64,000 nt of DNA from Candidatus Nitrosocosmicus agrestis. GTDB taxonomy: Archaea > Thermoproteota > Nitrososphaeria > Nitrososphaerales > Nitrososphaeraceae. The notes beneath the pieces are model-generated. The model was not told where the DNA came from. It did not search any database and saw only the letters and a program-made list of their open reading frames with translations. Made by a program: the position numbers and the translations under genes. Shown one piece after another: positions 26,328 through 35,646 of this stretch. The stretch spans positions 62,001 to 126,000 of the forward strand of contig NZ_VUYS01000001.1 of NCBI RefSeq assembly GCF_008389435.1, written 5' to 3'. Numbering within the stretch: the stretch's first letter is position 1; the number at the start of each line of letters is the position of its first letter.

Positions 26328-27002
26328 CTAGGATTTTTTTCTATCATCTCCTTCGCCACCATTGTCCTTTTCTGAACTGTCTAGAGCCCAAGGGAACCAT
26401 TTTCCTATAATTTTTGCCCAATCAAACTTGAAAGTAAAGAATAACACCAATGTCAATAATAAGACAGTCAAAACAGTTATCAATATGGCAGAATACTCGT
26501 TGTTATAATCAGTTCCCACCAAGAAACTTTCCATTATTGGTCTGCCTAAATACACAGTTCCCCAAACTATTATAGCTCCTAGAAAGAACTTGCCAAGAAA
26601 TGTAAATAATGCAAACCTTGTTGGACTATACTTTGCTATTCCGATCGGTATATAGATTAAATCATCTGGAATTGGTGTCAATGCGGCTGCAAATACCCCT
26701 ATTCCGCCGTATTTGCTCAGCAATTTCTGTAATGGAAGCATTCTTGTTTTAGTCTGTTTACTTAAAATATTGCGACCATAATAGCTGGCAATGAAAATTA
26801 TGGTTTTGGCTAGGACAGCACCCAAAGTGCTCAATAAGATGATAAGATTTGGATCTAGACTCTTGTTTAGAGCAGATGTAACTAAAACAGGAAAATAAGG
26901 TACTGGAATAAATGGAATTATACTACCTATAAAGCTGATTAAAAATATACCAATATAACCTGAACCACTATAAAAAGAATATAGGTCTTGAATATCAATC
27001 AA
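26328..27002 (-). CDS. DedA/VTT-domain membrane protein
   Basis: A 224-residue integral membrane protein with about five hydrophobic segments. The family pattern is visible: an early re-entrant region with IPFIPVPYFPVLVTSAL, and later GVFAAALTPIPDDLIYIPIG with the Pro/Asp motif. VTT-domain proteins act as lipid scramblases or flippases and affect envelope homeostasis. The C-terminus is Gly/Glu/Asp/Lys rich. It follows the FTR1 gene by 98 nt on the same strand. Confidence 0.8.
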   Translation of the reverse strand: MIDIQDLYSFYSGSGYIGIFLISFIGSIIPFIPVPYFPVLVTSALNKSLDPNLIILLSTLGAVLAKTIIFIASYYGRNILSKQTKTRMLPLQKLLSKYGGIGVFAAALTPIPDDLIYIPIGIAKYSPTRFALFTFLGKFFLGAIIVWGTVYLGRPIMESFLVGTDYNNEYSAILITVLTVLLLTLVLFFTFKFDWAKIIGKWFPWALDSSEKDNGGEGDDRKKS

Positions 27003-27100
27003 ATAAGATGTATTGGAATTAACAAATATAACTACTTTCTCAATATTATTAAGATTTATCTAAAAAGGTAATAAACACTTGTTACAGTAGATCATTTCAA

Positions 27101-29572
27101 TTAAGATGTGGAGGATTTAGAGGGGCCTCCTTCTTTTTTTTCGCCTCTTCTTCCTTCTCCTTTTTCTATATCCGCTATAGATTTTCTCATCGATGCAATT
27201 TTTTGTTGTCTTCTTGGTTGAATGAACAGGATATATAGCGAACCTAGTAGGTAAATCGTAAGTAAGATAACCTGTCCAAGTACTGTTTCAAATGTCGGAT
27301 GAATACCAGTCATAGTTGCAACGTTAATGTCTAATCTAGGGATAATGCCAAATAGATGAGTAGTTGGGATCCATCCAAGTTCTTGGAACTCACGAAGGGC
27401 ATTACCCAAGAATGTAATTGACATGAACGCGCCTACACCCATGGTGAGTCCAAATAATACTCTTAATGGTAGTTTCTTTCCCAACTTTCGAATTATAAAG
27501 ACAACAGCAGTAATTACACCGAGACCTAATACCAATCCAGCAAGCACGTACAGCTCCATATATTTTGCAAACGAAAATAGAGCTTCGTAAAATAAAACTG
27601 TCTCAAAGCCTTCCCTATAGACAGTAAAGAATGCTAGCAAAATAAATACCATAAAGCTACCAGTAGTTGTGGCTTGCCATACTTTTGCCTTAACAAATTC
27701 AATCCATTTTTTGGTTTCTATCTTGTTAAGCACCCAGAAACTGACCCAGAACAGGACTGCCACAGCAGAAATACCAGCAATTGCCTCGATTAACTCCCTC
27801 TGGGCTCCCGATATATCGATAATAAATTGTGCCACTACCCAGGTAAGTGCGGTTGCACCTATTGCTAAAACAATTCCCCAGTAAACATGTTTTTTATATT
27901 TTTCGTTTCTTGAAGCTTCAAGATAAGTGAGGATTGCCCCTATTATTAGCGCCGATTCTAAACCTTCCCTAAATATGATTGAAAACGATGAGGAAAAGGC
28001 GATCGCAGGAGCAACTACACCAATACCTGAAACAAAGCGTTCAGATTCGTCCAATCCATTTTTTAGCTCAGCAATTTTAGTGACAACCTGATCCTGCGGA
28101 GCATTCGATGTGATCAGGTTACGTAGCTCTGCAAATTTAATTTCCATTTCTAAAGTGAAATCAGGATCAATGGGCCTCAATGGAATTTCTATATTTTCAT
28201 AACTGTCCAAATATGCAGATCTTGCCGTATCGAGTGCTTTGGTGGCATCGTTTTGACTGTACAAATCAACTACTTGATCTAATTTTACTCGGATAGTATC
28301 GATATCATCACGTACCTGTCCCTTAAAATCTTCAGAGGCTTGTCCCATTGCACGCCTCTCACCGGTGTATACACCAAAACCCTGCTTCAGTGAATCAATA
28401 TTTGCAGTATTTGTAACAAAGGCAGAAGGAAGTGTAATATTACTTTGGCCAGTAGAAGATGAGTTACTGTTTGTGCTCAATAGCTGCTTGGATGTCTCGA
28501 GATCTTCCTTAATATTAGCCACATATGCCTCAAGCTCGGGTACTGCAGTTTGATTTTTTATCATGTCACGCAGGTTCTCTCTCATATTTATTTCAATTTT
28601 CTGCATAAGTGTGGAATTGACTTCTTCTATAGGGGCTTCCAGATATTCATAATTATCCAAGTAAGCTGACGATACATTTTTGTCTGCAGCTACCCGATCA
28701 CCATTCTGAAGAGATAATAATGCATTATCCAATAAAGTATCTATGGTATCGTAATAACCCTGAATGGATGGATCAAGACCCACGGGTGTACTCTGCAACT
28801 TAATATTATTGGATTCATTAAGATCATTTTCAATTGCAACAACTAGTCTTGAAAATTCTGTAGTATCCGGACTTTTTGATTCAACAATATCTATCAAGTT
28901 TGACATAAAGTAATTGATTTCTTCAGATTTTGCATTAGTCATATTAGGTTGTAAAATTTTAAATAATGAACTAGATTGATTAAGTAAACCCAGTGTATTC
29001 TCATAGTCAATCATGGCAAAACTAGCTGCCTCCTGATCGGGCAATTTAGAAGTATTTAGGTATATATTATATGAATTCAGTGCATCTCTAAGTAAATATG
29101 ACAGAGTCTGCGATTCAAGAATTGAAAAATCTTGGGATGATAAAGTGTCTTTTAGTTCAGATTCAAAATCTTTAATTATTTTCATGGATTCTTCTATATC
29201 GGTTCTAATAACAGGTGAATCAGGAGAAGCTCTGGATTGTATTCCAACATCAGTAAGGTTAGATTCCAGATTTTCAGTTAAAGTAAGATCAAACGAAATA
29301 GCTACTTGTTTGACGGAGGGAAATATAATCGAATGAGGTATATAGGCATGTTCAAAAAGTAAAGTTTTATTGCTATTGTTGATCTTATCTAGTAAGATAT
29401 TTAGTTGAGTATCAATTCGATTTAGATTCAAATTCAAGAGTAAGATATCTTCATTAGAAATCGAAGATTCGTCGGTACTGGATGAGTTTTGAGCATTAAC
29501 ATTATCAAGGGAAAATACTGCAACATTGAGCAAAAGAAGGCTCATAATAAAAGACATTATAATTTTTACCAT
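27101..29572 (-). CDS. FTR1-type iron permease with a large extracytoplasmic N-terminal domain
   Basis: An 823-residue protein. A signal segment (about 5-27) is followed by some 490 extracytoplasmic residues with two copies of a helical unit (AYLDNYEYLEAPIEEV and AYLDSYENIEIPLRP). The FTR1 membrane domain runs from about 516 to 795. The two REGxE iron motifs are intact: FREGLESALI (about 534) and YREGFETVLFYEAL (about 653). FTR1/EfeU permeases import iron after oxidation by a ferroxidase; cupredoxin-type proteins in this window could help. A TTAGG-N4-CCTAA box at its promoter suggests iron-dependent repression. The C-terminal tail is basic. Confidence 0.88.
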   Translation of the reverse strand: MVKIIMSFIMSLLLLNVAVFSLDNVNAQNSSSTDESSISNEDILLLNLNLNRIDTQLNILLDKINNSNKTLLFEHAYIPHSIIFPSVKQVAISFDLTLTENLESNLTDVGIQSRASPDSPVIRTDIEESMKIIKDFESELKDTLSSQDFSILESQTLSYLLRDALNSYNIYLNTSKLPDQEAASFAMIDYENTLGLLNQSSSLFKILQPNMTNAKSEEINYFMSNLIDIVESKSPDTTEFSRLVVAIENDLNESNNIKLQSTPVGLDPSIQGYYDTIDTLLDNALLSLQNGDRVAADKNVSSAYLDNYEYLEAPIEEVNSTLMQKIEINMRENLRDMIKNQTAVPELEAYVANIKEDLETSKQLLSTNSNSSSTGQSNITLPSAFVTNTANIDSLKQGFGVYTGERRAMGQASEDFKGQVRDDIDTIRVKLDQVVDLYSQNDATKALDTARSAYLDSYENIEIPLRPIDPDFTLEMEIKFAELRNLITSNAPQDQVVTKIAELKNGLDESERFVSGIGVVAPAIAFSSSFSIIFREGLESALIIGAILTYLEASRNEKYKKHVYWGIVLAIGATALTWVVAQFIIDISGAQRELIEAIAGISAVAVLFWVSFWVLNKIETKKWIEFVKAKVWQATTTGSFMVFILLAFFTVYREGFETVLFYEALFSFAKYMELYVLAGLVLGLGVITAVVFIIRKLGKKLPLRVLFGLTMGVGAFMSITFLGNALREFQELGWIPTTHLFGIIPRLDINVATMTGIHPTFETVLGQVILLTIYLLGSLYILFIQPRRQQKIASMRKSIADIEKGEGRRGEKKEGGPSKSSTS

Positions 29573-29657
29573 GGATTAATACCCCTGTAATCAATGAACA
29601 AATGAGAGGAGATTAAACAATTCTCAACGTTATTGCAACGGCTAAATACAAATAACA

Positions 29658-29671
29658 TTAGGCTTTCCTAA
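29658..29671 (-). promoter_or_regulatory. DtxR-type box at the FTR1 promoter
   Basis: The 14-bp sequence ttaggctttcctaa has the same TTAGG-N4-CCTAA form as the boxes at the HTH gene. It sits about 16-30 nt downstream of a TATA-like gtttaaattg (29687-29696, minus strand), where the transcription start is expected. Confidence 0.65.
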
Positions 29672-29832
29672 CTTTGAATAGAATACAATTTAAACATTCT
29701 TAAATAAATTTGACAATAATAAAATAATATTATTATATATATTGTAAATTCAGTCATATATATATCAGATTTATTAAAGTAAATTAAAGAAATTGATAAT
29801 TGATAAATGTAATTAAAAAGTAGTTAAAAAAT

Positions 29833-30294
29833 TTATGGAGTTAGAGATACCTCAGATCCAACTGTATTTGAGAGCGTTTCAGTCTTGTTGAGGTCTGTTA
29901 ACGTTACATTAGTTTTTACACTGGTTAAATTCGGATCTGCAAATGAAGTGGCAAATTGTATTATGCCTGACTCAGTAATTGTGAAACCATTGGGATACGA
30001 AGACGTCTTTATTTGGGTACCGTTAGGAGCATATACATGCATTACACCATTTATTGTGGAATGTACCAAAGAAAGATCTTTAGTTTGATAGTCAACCAAA
30101 AGTTTCACTTGATTAACAGATGGATTAGATGTCAATGGTCCAAAACTGGCAGAATTTAGGCCGATTGTGATTTTTTCCAATGATTGTGCATTTATGCCAT
30201 TAGATGAATAGGTTCCAAAAAGTAATACAGTAGTAGCAAATAAGGCTGCAGAAAACATCACAATTCTCTTATGATTTTTTAGTGTATTGAGCAT
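29833..30294 (-). CDS. Secreted protein of unknown function
   Basis: About 153 residues from the preferred ATG; the frame is open 19 codons further upstream, but that extension ruins the signal-peptide layout. A basic start (MLNTLKNHKRIV) is followed by a hydrophobic core and AQS, a likely signal peptide. The mature part looks like a beta-sandwich (Ser/Thr/Asn/Val rich) with several N-x-S/T sequons. No copper ligands are found. It lies between FTR1 and amt on the same strand; the role is unknown. Confidence 0.6.
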   Translation of the reverse strand: MLNTLKNHKRIVMFSAALFATTVLLFGTYSSNGINAQSLEKITIGLNSASFGPLTSNPSVNQVKLLVDYQTKDLSLVHSTINGVMHVYAPNGTQIKTSSYPNGFTITESGIIQFATSFADPNLTSVKTNVTLTDLNKTETLSNTVGSEVSLTP

Positions 30295-30416
30295 TATCCT
30301 AAAATCAAATATAATACTATAAAAACAATATGTTAAGATTTTGTTGTACATTTTACTGAAATATTTTGAGATAGAAAATAATTGTTTAAAGTAAAAAACC
30401 GGAAAAAAATGGTTGA

Positions 30417-31655
30417 TTATTTGTTTTCATACGCCACCTCCTGGTGATATGATATGTCTAGACCAAGGTCTTCCTCTTCTTCTGAAACTCTAAGGCCCAC
30501 TGTATATTGAATAATTTTCAATATGACTACCGTGCCGACAAGGGCCAAAACAGCACCAACGGCTATACCTAGTGCTTGTATCGGTAATTGCATGGGATTA
30601 CCATAGAACAAGCCATCTGGACCAGCCGCGTTTACTGCAGAAGTTGCAAATAATCCTATCCACAAAGCTCCAGTCATACCGGTTATGCCGTGAACAGAAC
30701 TTACATCTAATGCATCGTCAATCTTTAGTCTTTCCTTGATCAAGACTATTCCGTAGTATGATGCCAGTCCGAGTACGATACCTAAAAAGAATGCTGACTG
30801 TCCTGTAATAAAACCTGCGGCAGGAGTGATTCCAGCCAAGCCAGAAATAGCACCGTTAATAACCGCGCTAACTGTAGGCTTGCCGGTTCGTACCCAGCTT
30901 ATAAGTACCCAAACAAGTGCACAAGTAGCTGCTCCTATTTGAGTAGCCAAAAATGCACTAGCGGCTAGCTGACCAGATGCCAAGGCGCTACCTGCATTGA
31001 AACCAAACCAACCAAGCCACAGTAGTGTGGCACCTATGGCAGCAAGAGGTAGATTATGAGGAACCATAATCTCAGGTCCATAGCCTTTACGTCTACCTAG
31101 GACTAAAGCACAGGCCAAAGACGCCATACCAGCACTGACATGGATAACTATACCGCCTGCAAAGTCATATACACCCAACTGAGCTAACCAGCCGCCACCC
31201 CAAATCCAGTGAGCAAGAGGATAATACACGATCAAGCTCCATAGGATTATGAACATGATAAAACCACTCCATCTAACACGTTCCGCAAATGCTCCAGTAA
31301 TGAGTAACGGCGTGATTACTGCAAACATCATCTGGTATGTTGCAAATGTGATTCCAGGTATTGTGGGTGCCAGCGATACGGAGTCGCTAAAGGGGACGTT
31401 GATATAAAAGAAATTCGACAAATCTCCTATAAGACCGCTTACATCAGGCCCAAATACCAGAGTATATCCTACTATGAACCACAAGGTACATAGCAGGGCC
31501 ATGCCAGTCATCGTCTGCATAATTACAGATAAAGAATTTTTTAACCTGATTAGCCCTGATTCAAAAAAACCTAAAGCAGGGGTCATCAAAAATACTAATC
31601 CAGTGGCGATTAACATCCACGTCGTATCACCAGTATCTATTGCCAACGCTCTCAA
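30417..31655 (-). CDS. amt: Ammonium transporter
   Basis: A 412-residue Amt with about 11 membrane segments. The pore histidines are in IVIHVSAGMASL and SVHGITGMTGALW. Other family segments are GFFESGLIRLKNSLS, the Phe-gate region GAFAERV and WGGGWLA. It imports ammonium, the energy substrate and nitrogen source of ammonia-oxidising archaea. No GlnK gene is adjacent. The frame opens at a TTG; a second TTG three codons on fits better with the TATA element for a leaderless start. The C-terminus is Glu/Asp rich. Confidence 0.95.
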   Translation of the reverse strand: MRALAIDTGDTTWMLIATGLVFLMTPALGFFESGLIRLKNSLSVIMQTMTGMALLCTLWFIVGYTLVFGPDVSGLIGDLSNFFYINVPFSDSVSLAPTIPGITFATYQMMFAVITPLLITGAFAERVRWSGFIMFIILWSLIVYYPLAHWIWGGGWLAQLGVYDFAGGIVIHVSAGMASLACALVLGRRKGYGPEIMVPHNLPLAAIGATLLWLGWFGFNAGSALASGQLAASAFLATQIGAATCALVWVLISWVRTGKPTVSAVINGAISGLAGITPAAGFITGQSAFFLGIVLGLASYYGIVLIKERLKIDDALDVSSVHGITGMTGALWIGLFATSAVNAAGPDGLFYGNPMQLPIQALGIAVGAVLALVGTVVILKIIQYTVGLRVSEEEEDLGLDISYHQEVAYENK

Positions 31656-31670
31656 AAGGTGAGCAGTAGA

Positions 31671-31678
31671 TTATAAAG
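31671..31678 (-). promoter_or_regulatory. TATA box of amt
   Basis: Minus-strand ctttataa, centred about 28 nt upstream of the second in-frame TTG (31646) and only about 20 nt from the first TTG. Archaeal spacing favours the second as the leaderless start. Confidence 0.45.
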
Positions 31679-31905
31679 TTTTTCCTTTTTTACTTAAAAA
31701 TTTTAATTAAATTCATGACATTAGTAAAATTATCATAAAATTATAATTTTTTGTTTAACAGATTAGAAAAGATGAAGATCAAATTATATATAACAGGACA
31801 TCATTTGAGGCAAGTAGGCAATATTTATATTTAATTTTTTCCGAAATTTATCAAAACTCAAATAACATTAATGTAACAAAACTTAATAAAAAGAATAAAG
31901 ATGCG

Positions 31906-32202
31906 TTAATTATCAAAATCTAAGAAATTCTTCCACATTTTGGCAAAGTCTAGTGCTTTTTCATTTATACTGTCCTGATTAGATAGTTGACTAAGAGTAT
32001 TATTAGCAATGTTATTTCTTTCCCCTGTGGTTTGGCAAGATTTATCTTCCTCACAAGTAGTAATTACGCAGGAGTCGTTGTTGCAGCTTTTTTCGTAATA
32101 GCTAAAACTATTATTCTGGCTATTTGAGGAATATCCTACAGGCATATGAATAACTGAAAACCCCATAATAATCGCTAATGTTAGGATACAATAGATTTTC
32201 AT
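31906..32202 (-). CDS. Small secreted cysteine-containing protein
   Basis: A 98-residue protein with a hydrophobic signal segment (residues 2-20) and a short mature part. That part has four cysteines in close spacing (KSCNNDSCVITTCEEDKSC), so two disulfides or a metal site are possible. A helical C-terminus (EKALDFAKMWKNFLDF) follows. The family is unknown. It is transcribed divergently from the MDR oxidoreductase. Confidence 0.5.
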   Translation of the reverse strand: MKIYCILTLAIIMGFSVIHMPVGYSSNSQNNSFSYYEKSCNNDSCVITTCEEDKSCQTTGERNNIANNTLSQLSNQDSINEKALDFAKMWKNFLDFDN

Positions 32203-32326
32203 AAATTAGTCTTTTAAGAATTATATTTTTAAATTTTGAAGAAATCCTTAACATAAACCAATACAATGATTTTTCAATAACAATCAAAAATAAATTATAT
32301 ATGGTAAATTATTACTAATAAATAGT

Positions 32327-33358
32327 ATGAAGGCACTATTATTCTCTCAACCAGGATTACAAAACCTTACGTTCGGCGACTATCAAACACCAGATATACA
32401 TGAAGATGAAGTTTTGGTTGAAACTAAATGTATGGGAGTAAATCCAATTGACTACTATACTGTAACTGGATTACATGGAACAGACGGTCCTAAAATGAAG
32501 ATATTTCCATACCCACACATTCCTGGAACAGAGATCTCTGGAGAAGTCAAGCGAATAGGTTTTAAAACAAAGAGCAATATTTCAGAAGGTGACAGGGTAA
32601 TTATTTATAATCGGCTTTTTGATGGAACCTGTGTATATTGCAGATCCGGATTGCAAAATATGTGTGTCAATGGTGGGATGATAGGCATACAGACAAATGG
32701 AGGATTTTCAGAATATGTAAAGGTTCCATACCAGAATATCATTAAAATCCCAGACGATATGGATTGGGAGCTTGCGTCGGCTCTACCAATAGCTGGACTG
32801 ACTGCTTATAATGCAATAATACAATCAGGCTTAAAACCTAAGGAAAATTTGTTGATATTTGGTGGTTCTGGCAATACAGGGCTTTTTAGCGCCCAAATTG
32901 GCAAATCCTTAGGTTCTATTACAATATCAGTATCTTCAAAAGAATGGTTATCAGACTATGGGGTAGATCATTTTTTTAAAAATGATCAATACCTTGTTGA
33001 GAACATATCTAGGGTTACCAATACTAAAATGATTGACGTGGTAATCAATTCACTTGGTGAGAAGACATGGAAGCAAGGGATGGCTACTGTAGGAAAAATG
33101 GGCAGAGTAATAACATTTGGGGTTCTTACAGGAGGAAAACTAGAAATTGATGGTAGATTGTTGTACAATAACCAAATTACCATTAAAGGTACTACAGGAG
33201 GGACAGTACAAGAATTGATCGATCTAATTGAATTGACAAGGAAAGAAAGTTTTCGAACTAGAATCTGGAAAAAGTTTTCGCTGGAGGATTCAAATCATGC
33301 CATAGAAATGGTATTTGACAAAAAAAGAGAAGGAAGAATTATCATTACAAATTATTGA
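32327..33358 (+). CDS. Zinc-type alcohol dehydrogenase/quinone oxidoreductase family protein (MDR)
   Basis: A 343-residue medium-chain dehydrogenase. The GroES-like half carries GVNPIDYYTV and HIPGTEISGEV. The structural zinc lobe is DGTCVYCRSGLQNMC, where the first of the usual four cysteines is Asp. The Rossmann half has IFGGSGNTGLFSAQIGKSLG, the NAD(P) site. The catalytic zinc Cys is preserved only as CMGVNP-type context, so zinc or non-zinc catalysis is undecided. The substrate is unknown. It is a single gene with its own promoter region. Confidence 0.82.
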   Translation: MKALLFSQPGLQNLTFGDYQTPDIHEDEVLVETKCMGVNPIDYYTVTGLHGTDGPKMKIFPYPHIPGTEISGEVKRIGFKTKSNISEGDRVIIYNRLFDGTCVYCRSGLQNMCVNGGMIGIQTNGGFSEYVKVPYQNIIKIPDDMDWELASALPIAGLTAYNAIIQSGLKPKENLLIFGGSGNTGLFSAQIGKSLGSITISVSSKEWLSDYGVDHFFKNDQYLVENISRVTNTKMIDVVINSLGEKTWKQGMATVGKMGRVITFGVLTGGKLEIDGRLLYNNQITIKGTTGGTVQELIDLIELTRKESFRTRIWKKFSLEDSNHAIEMVFDKKREGRIIITNY

Positions 33359-33510
33359 TTTATGTAGTAGAATAGAAATTTATTTTGTTTATTTGATGGG
33401 TTTACTATTGTAGAAATATAACATTAAATTTATAGTTGAAATAATAACTAGATATTTTATATTACTATCCAAGGTATTACTTTTATAATAAGAAAAAATA
33501 ATGTTAACAT

Positions 33511-33822
33511 ATGAATAATCTAGGCAAAATATCTGTTGTTTTGATAGCTATTTTCGTAGCAGGTAATTCAATGTATCCCATTAGTCAACTCGTACACGCA
33601 CAGTTAGATATTTTAGAAGCCCCAACCAATCCAAATAATACTGCAGCATCTACACCTACACCAACGCCAACAAAAACAGCTGACACACAAAAAAGTGCAA
33701 AGATAAAAGAAGCACTTGCCAATATCTTCGAGATTTACCAAGCTCTTGCTGAGAAAGGTGATGTGGACTCGTTGTTAAAGCTTAATAACGTTGAGAGAAT
33801 TCTGCTCGAATTATTAAGATAA
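33511..33822 (+). CDS. Small secreted protein of unknown function
   Basis: A 103-residue protein with a signal peptide (KISVVLIAIFVAGNSM, cleavage near VHAQ). A Pro/Thr-rich linker (about 45-60) follows, then a helical C-terminal domain (KIKEALANIFEIYQALAEKG). No cysteines are present. It is convergent with nirK. The family is not recognised. Confidence 0.55.
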   Translation: MNNLGKISVVLIAIFVAGNSMYPISQLVHAQLDILEAPTNPNNTAASTPTPTPTKTADTQKSAKIKEALANIFEIYQALAEKGDVDSLLKLNNVERILLELLR

Positions 33823-33908
33823 AATAATCAGTAAAAACCGCCAGATAAGAATATTATTTTTTTGAGAAATTTTTTAGTTTAGTTTGAAATTAAGAATAAA
33901 AAATTAGG

Positions 33909-35114
33909 TTATTGACCATTCCATGCCAAGGGTGTACCTAGCATGTATGGTTTTACTTTCACTGGGATGCTGTTCAAGCCAGTTGGTGGAATTGCGTTTG
34001 ATGGGTTTGCATCGTCAGTCAGTCCTAATACCTTGCTTGTACCATTGTCTGGTCCGTCAACAACAACTAAGCCTGCTTGACCTTTGAACAATTGTGAGTA
34101 GTCATGATTTACAAGTGCAAAGACACCTGGTTGGTCAAATACTACATCAACAATTGCATCATTTGATCCACCTACCATATAGGTTTGTTTACCGATTCCG
34201 CTAACAATGCTTCCGTCGGTGACTCTGTCTAATTGCTCACCTACAATGTGGAAGTTAACAGGCAAATCACCGTGGTTCAATAGGAAGAACCTTACATGAT
34301 CGCCTACTTTGAAGAACAAAGTTGTTGCGTTTGGTGTCTTGGTAATTACTGGGTCATATCCAAAGGGGATACCGTTCATCCATGATGCTGTTGGTGCATG
34401 TGCAAACATTGCTGCTGCATCATATTGACCAGATGGGTCTAAGTAGTACTCGGAAAATTGTAATTCAACCTCTTTTGCATCTGGCTCAACGTCTGTTGTA
34501 GTTAATGCGTTGGTTCCATTCTCTACACCTACACCTTCATAACCTGTATAACCAACTTGTGGATCAACAATTACACCACCAACCATTCCTTGGAATACGT
34601 GTTGGTCCATTGTCAATACTGCGTTACCTTCACAGTGATATTTGAAGAAACCTGGTTGTACTGCTACGAAAGTATATTGCTTTGAATCACTTACATTGAT
34701 TGGACCGAAGTTCGGAACTGCACTGATAACAGATGCATGATGATCTAAACTATGGATTAATGTATTATTAGGATGGTTAATAATATTAACATTCAAAACA
34801 TCACCTTGTGTAACTCTAACTGTTGGACCTGGGATTGTTCCATTCCATGTCAAAGCTGCAATAGTTTGACCACTTGGTAATGTAAGATTCTTTTCAACTG
34901 CTACAAATGTTACATTTTTCACTGGAGCATCGCTTTCTGAAGCTTCTTCTGTTGAAATTTGTTTAAGCCCAGGGGCAACGAAATTCAATTCAGAAAATGC
35001 GAATTTCCCTTGATCATATGGGTTTGCAAATGATTTCATGTTTATGCCAGGAAGTAAAATTAATCCAGACATGAGAACAGCTGACAAAGCAAATATTGCT
35101 AATGTACTCTTCAT
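33909..35114 (-). CDS. nirK: Copper nitrite reductase-type multicopper oxidase
   Basis: A 401-residue two-domain cupredoxin protein with signal peptide. Type 1 copper ligands are H121, C161, H172 and M177; type 2 ligands are H126, H160 and H337. The catalytic pair Asp98/His255 of bacterial NirK corresponds to D124 (HSLDHH) and H289 (NFHIVGE). All are present, so an active enzyme is expected. Thaumarchaeal NirK is abundant in ammonia oxidisers and is thought to supply or consume NO during ammonia oxidation. It has a strong TATA element and a very short leader, in line with high expression. Confidence 0.95.
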   Translation of the reverse strand: MKSTLAIFALSAVLMSGLILLPGINMKSFANPYDQGKFAFSELNFVAPGLKQISTEEASESDAPVKNVTFVAVEKNLTLPSGQTIAALTWNGTIPGPTVRVTQGDVLNVNIINHPNNTLIHSLDHHASVISAVPNFGPINVSDSKQYTFVAVQPGFFKYHCEGNAVLTMDQHVFQGMVGGVIVDPQVGYTGYEGVGVENGTNALTTTDVEPDAKEVELQFSEYYLDPSGQYDAAAMFAHAPTASWMNGIPFGYDPVITKTPNATTLFFKVGDHVRFFLLNHGDLPVNFHIVGEQLDRVTDGSIVSGIGKQTYMVGGSNDAIVDVVFDQPGVFALVNHDYSQLFKGQAGLVVVDGPDNGTSKVLGLTDDANPSNAIPPTGLNSIPVKVKPYMLGTPLAWNGQ

Positions 35115-35646
35115 TGAGCTAAATTAACTATAAGATATTTTTAAACCTTTTGGAGATAAGATTTTTATAGAATAAAGTTACAATTATGAAAATTTGATGA
35201 ATATTTGTAATAAATGAATAATATTTACTAGTCATTGCAAAGAATGTAAATGTTTCACAAAACCTCAAAATATGGTTTGATTATTTAATTTATGCTAGGG
35301 TTTTTTAATTTATTTTGAATCGAAGTAGCCATGAGCCAAATATTTGCAATAATTATTGAAATCCAATGAAATTATCAAAAGGACATTAATCAGTTACTGC
35401 TAAATTGCTCAACAGTTTTGATAATACAATTTGTGAAAAGATAATATCACATATCAAGACATATAAATCACTCTAGGTGTGTGGGATATGTCTTATTATA
35501 TTTAATCGATATAGTTTAATAATTATTTCAGAATTTTTATACAAGTGCTATATACAAGTTAAAGTAACTAGGATCATATTTTTATGGTTCCGGGTTGTAG
35601 GGAAAATCTAAATATTTTTGGCTAATGAATACAGAACTAATTGTTA
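35115..35646. other. AT-rich intergenic region between nirK and the CDF transporter
   Basis: About 530 nt with no reading frame of note. It contains the nirK promoter and a perfect 9-bp inverted repeat, AAGACATAT (35456-35464) and ATATGTCTT (35486-35494), with a 21-nt loop that is more G-rich than its surroundings. A small RNA is possible but unproven. Confidence 0.55.
35135..35147 (-). promoter_or_regulatory. TATA/BRE promoter of nirK
   Basis: Minus-strand ggtttaaaaatat, preceded by A-rich BRE-like sequence, lies 21-33 nt upstream of the ATG, giving a leaderless or near-leaderless mRNA. Confidence 0.6.
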
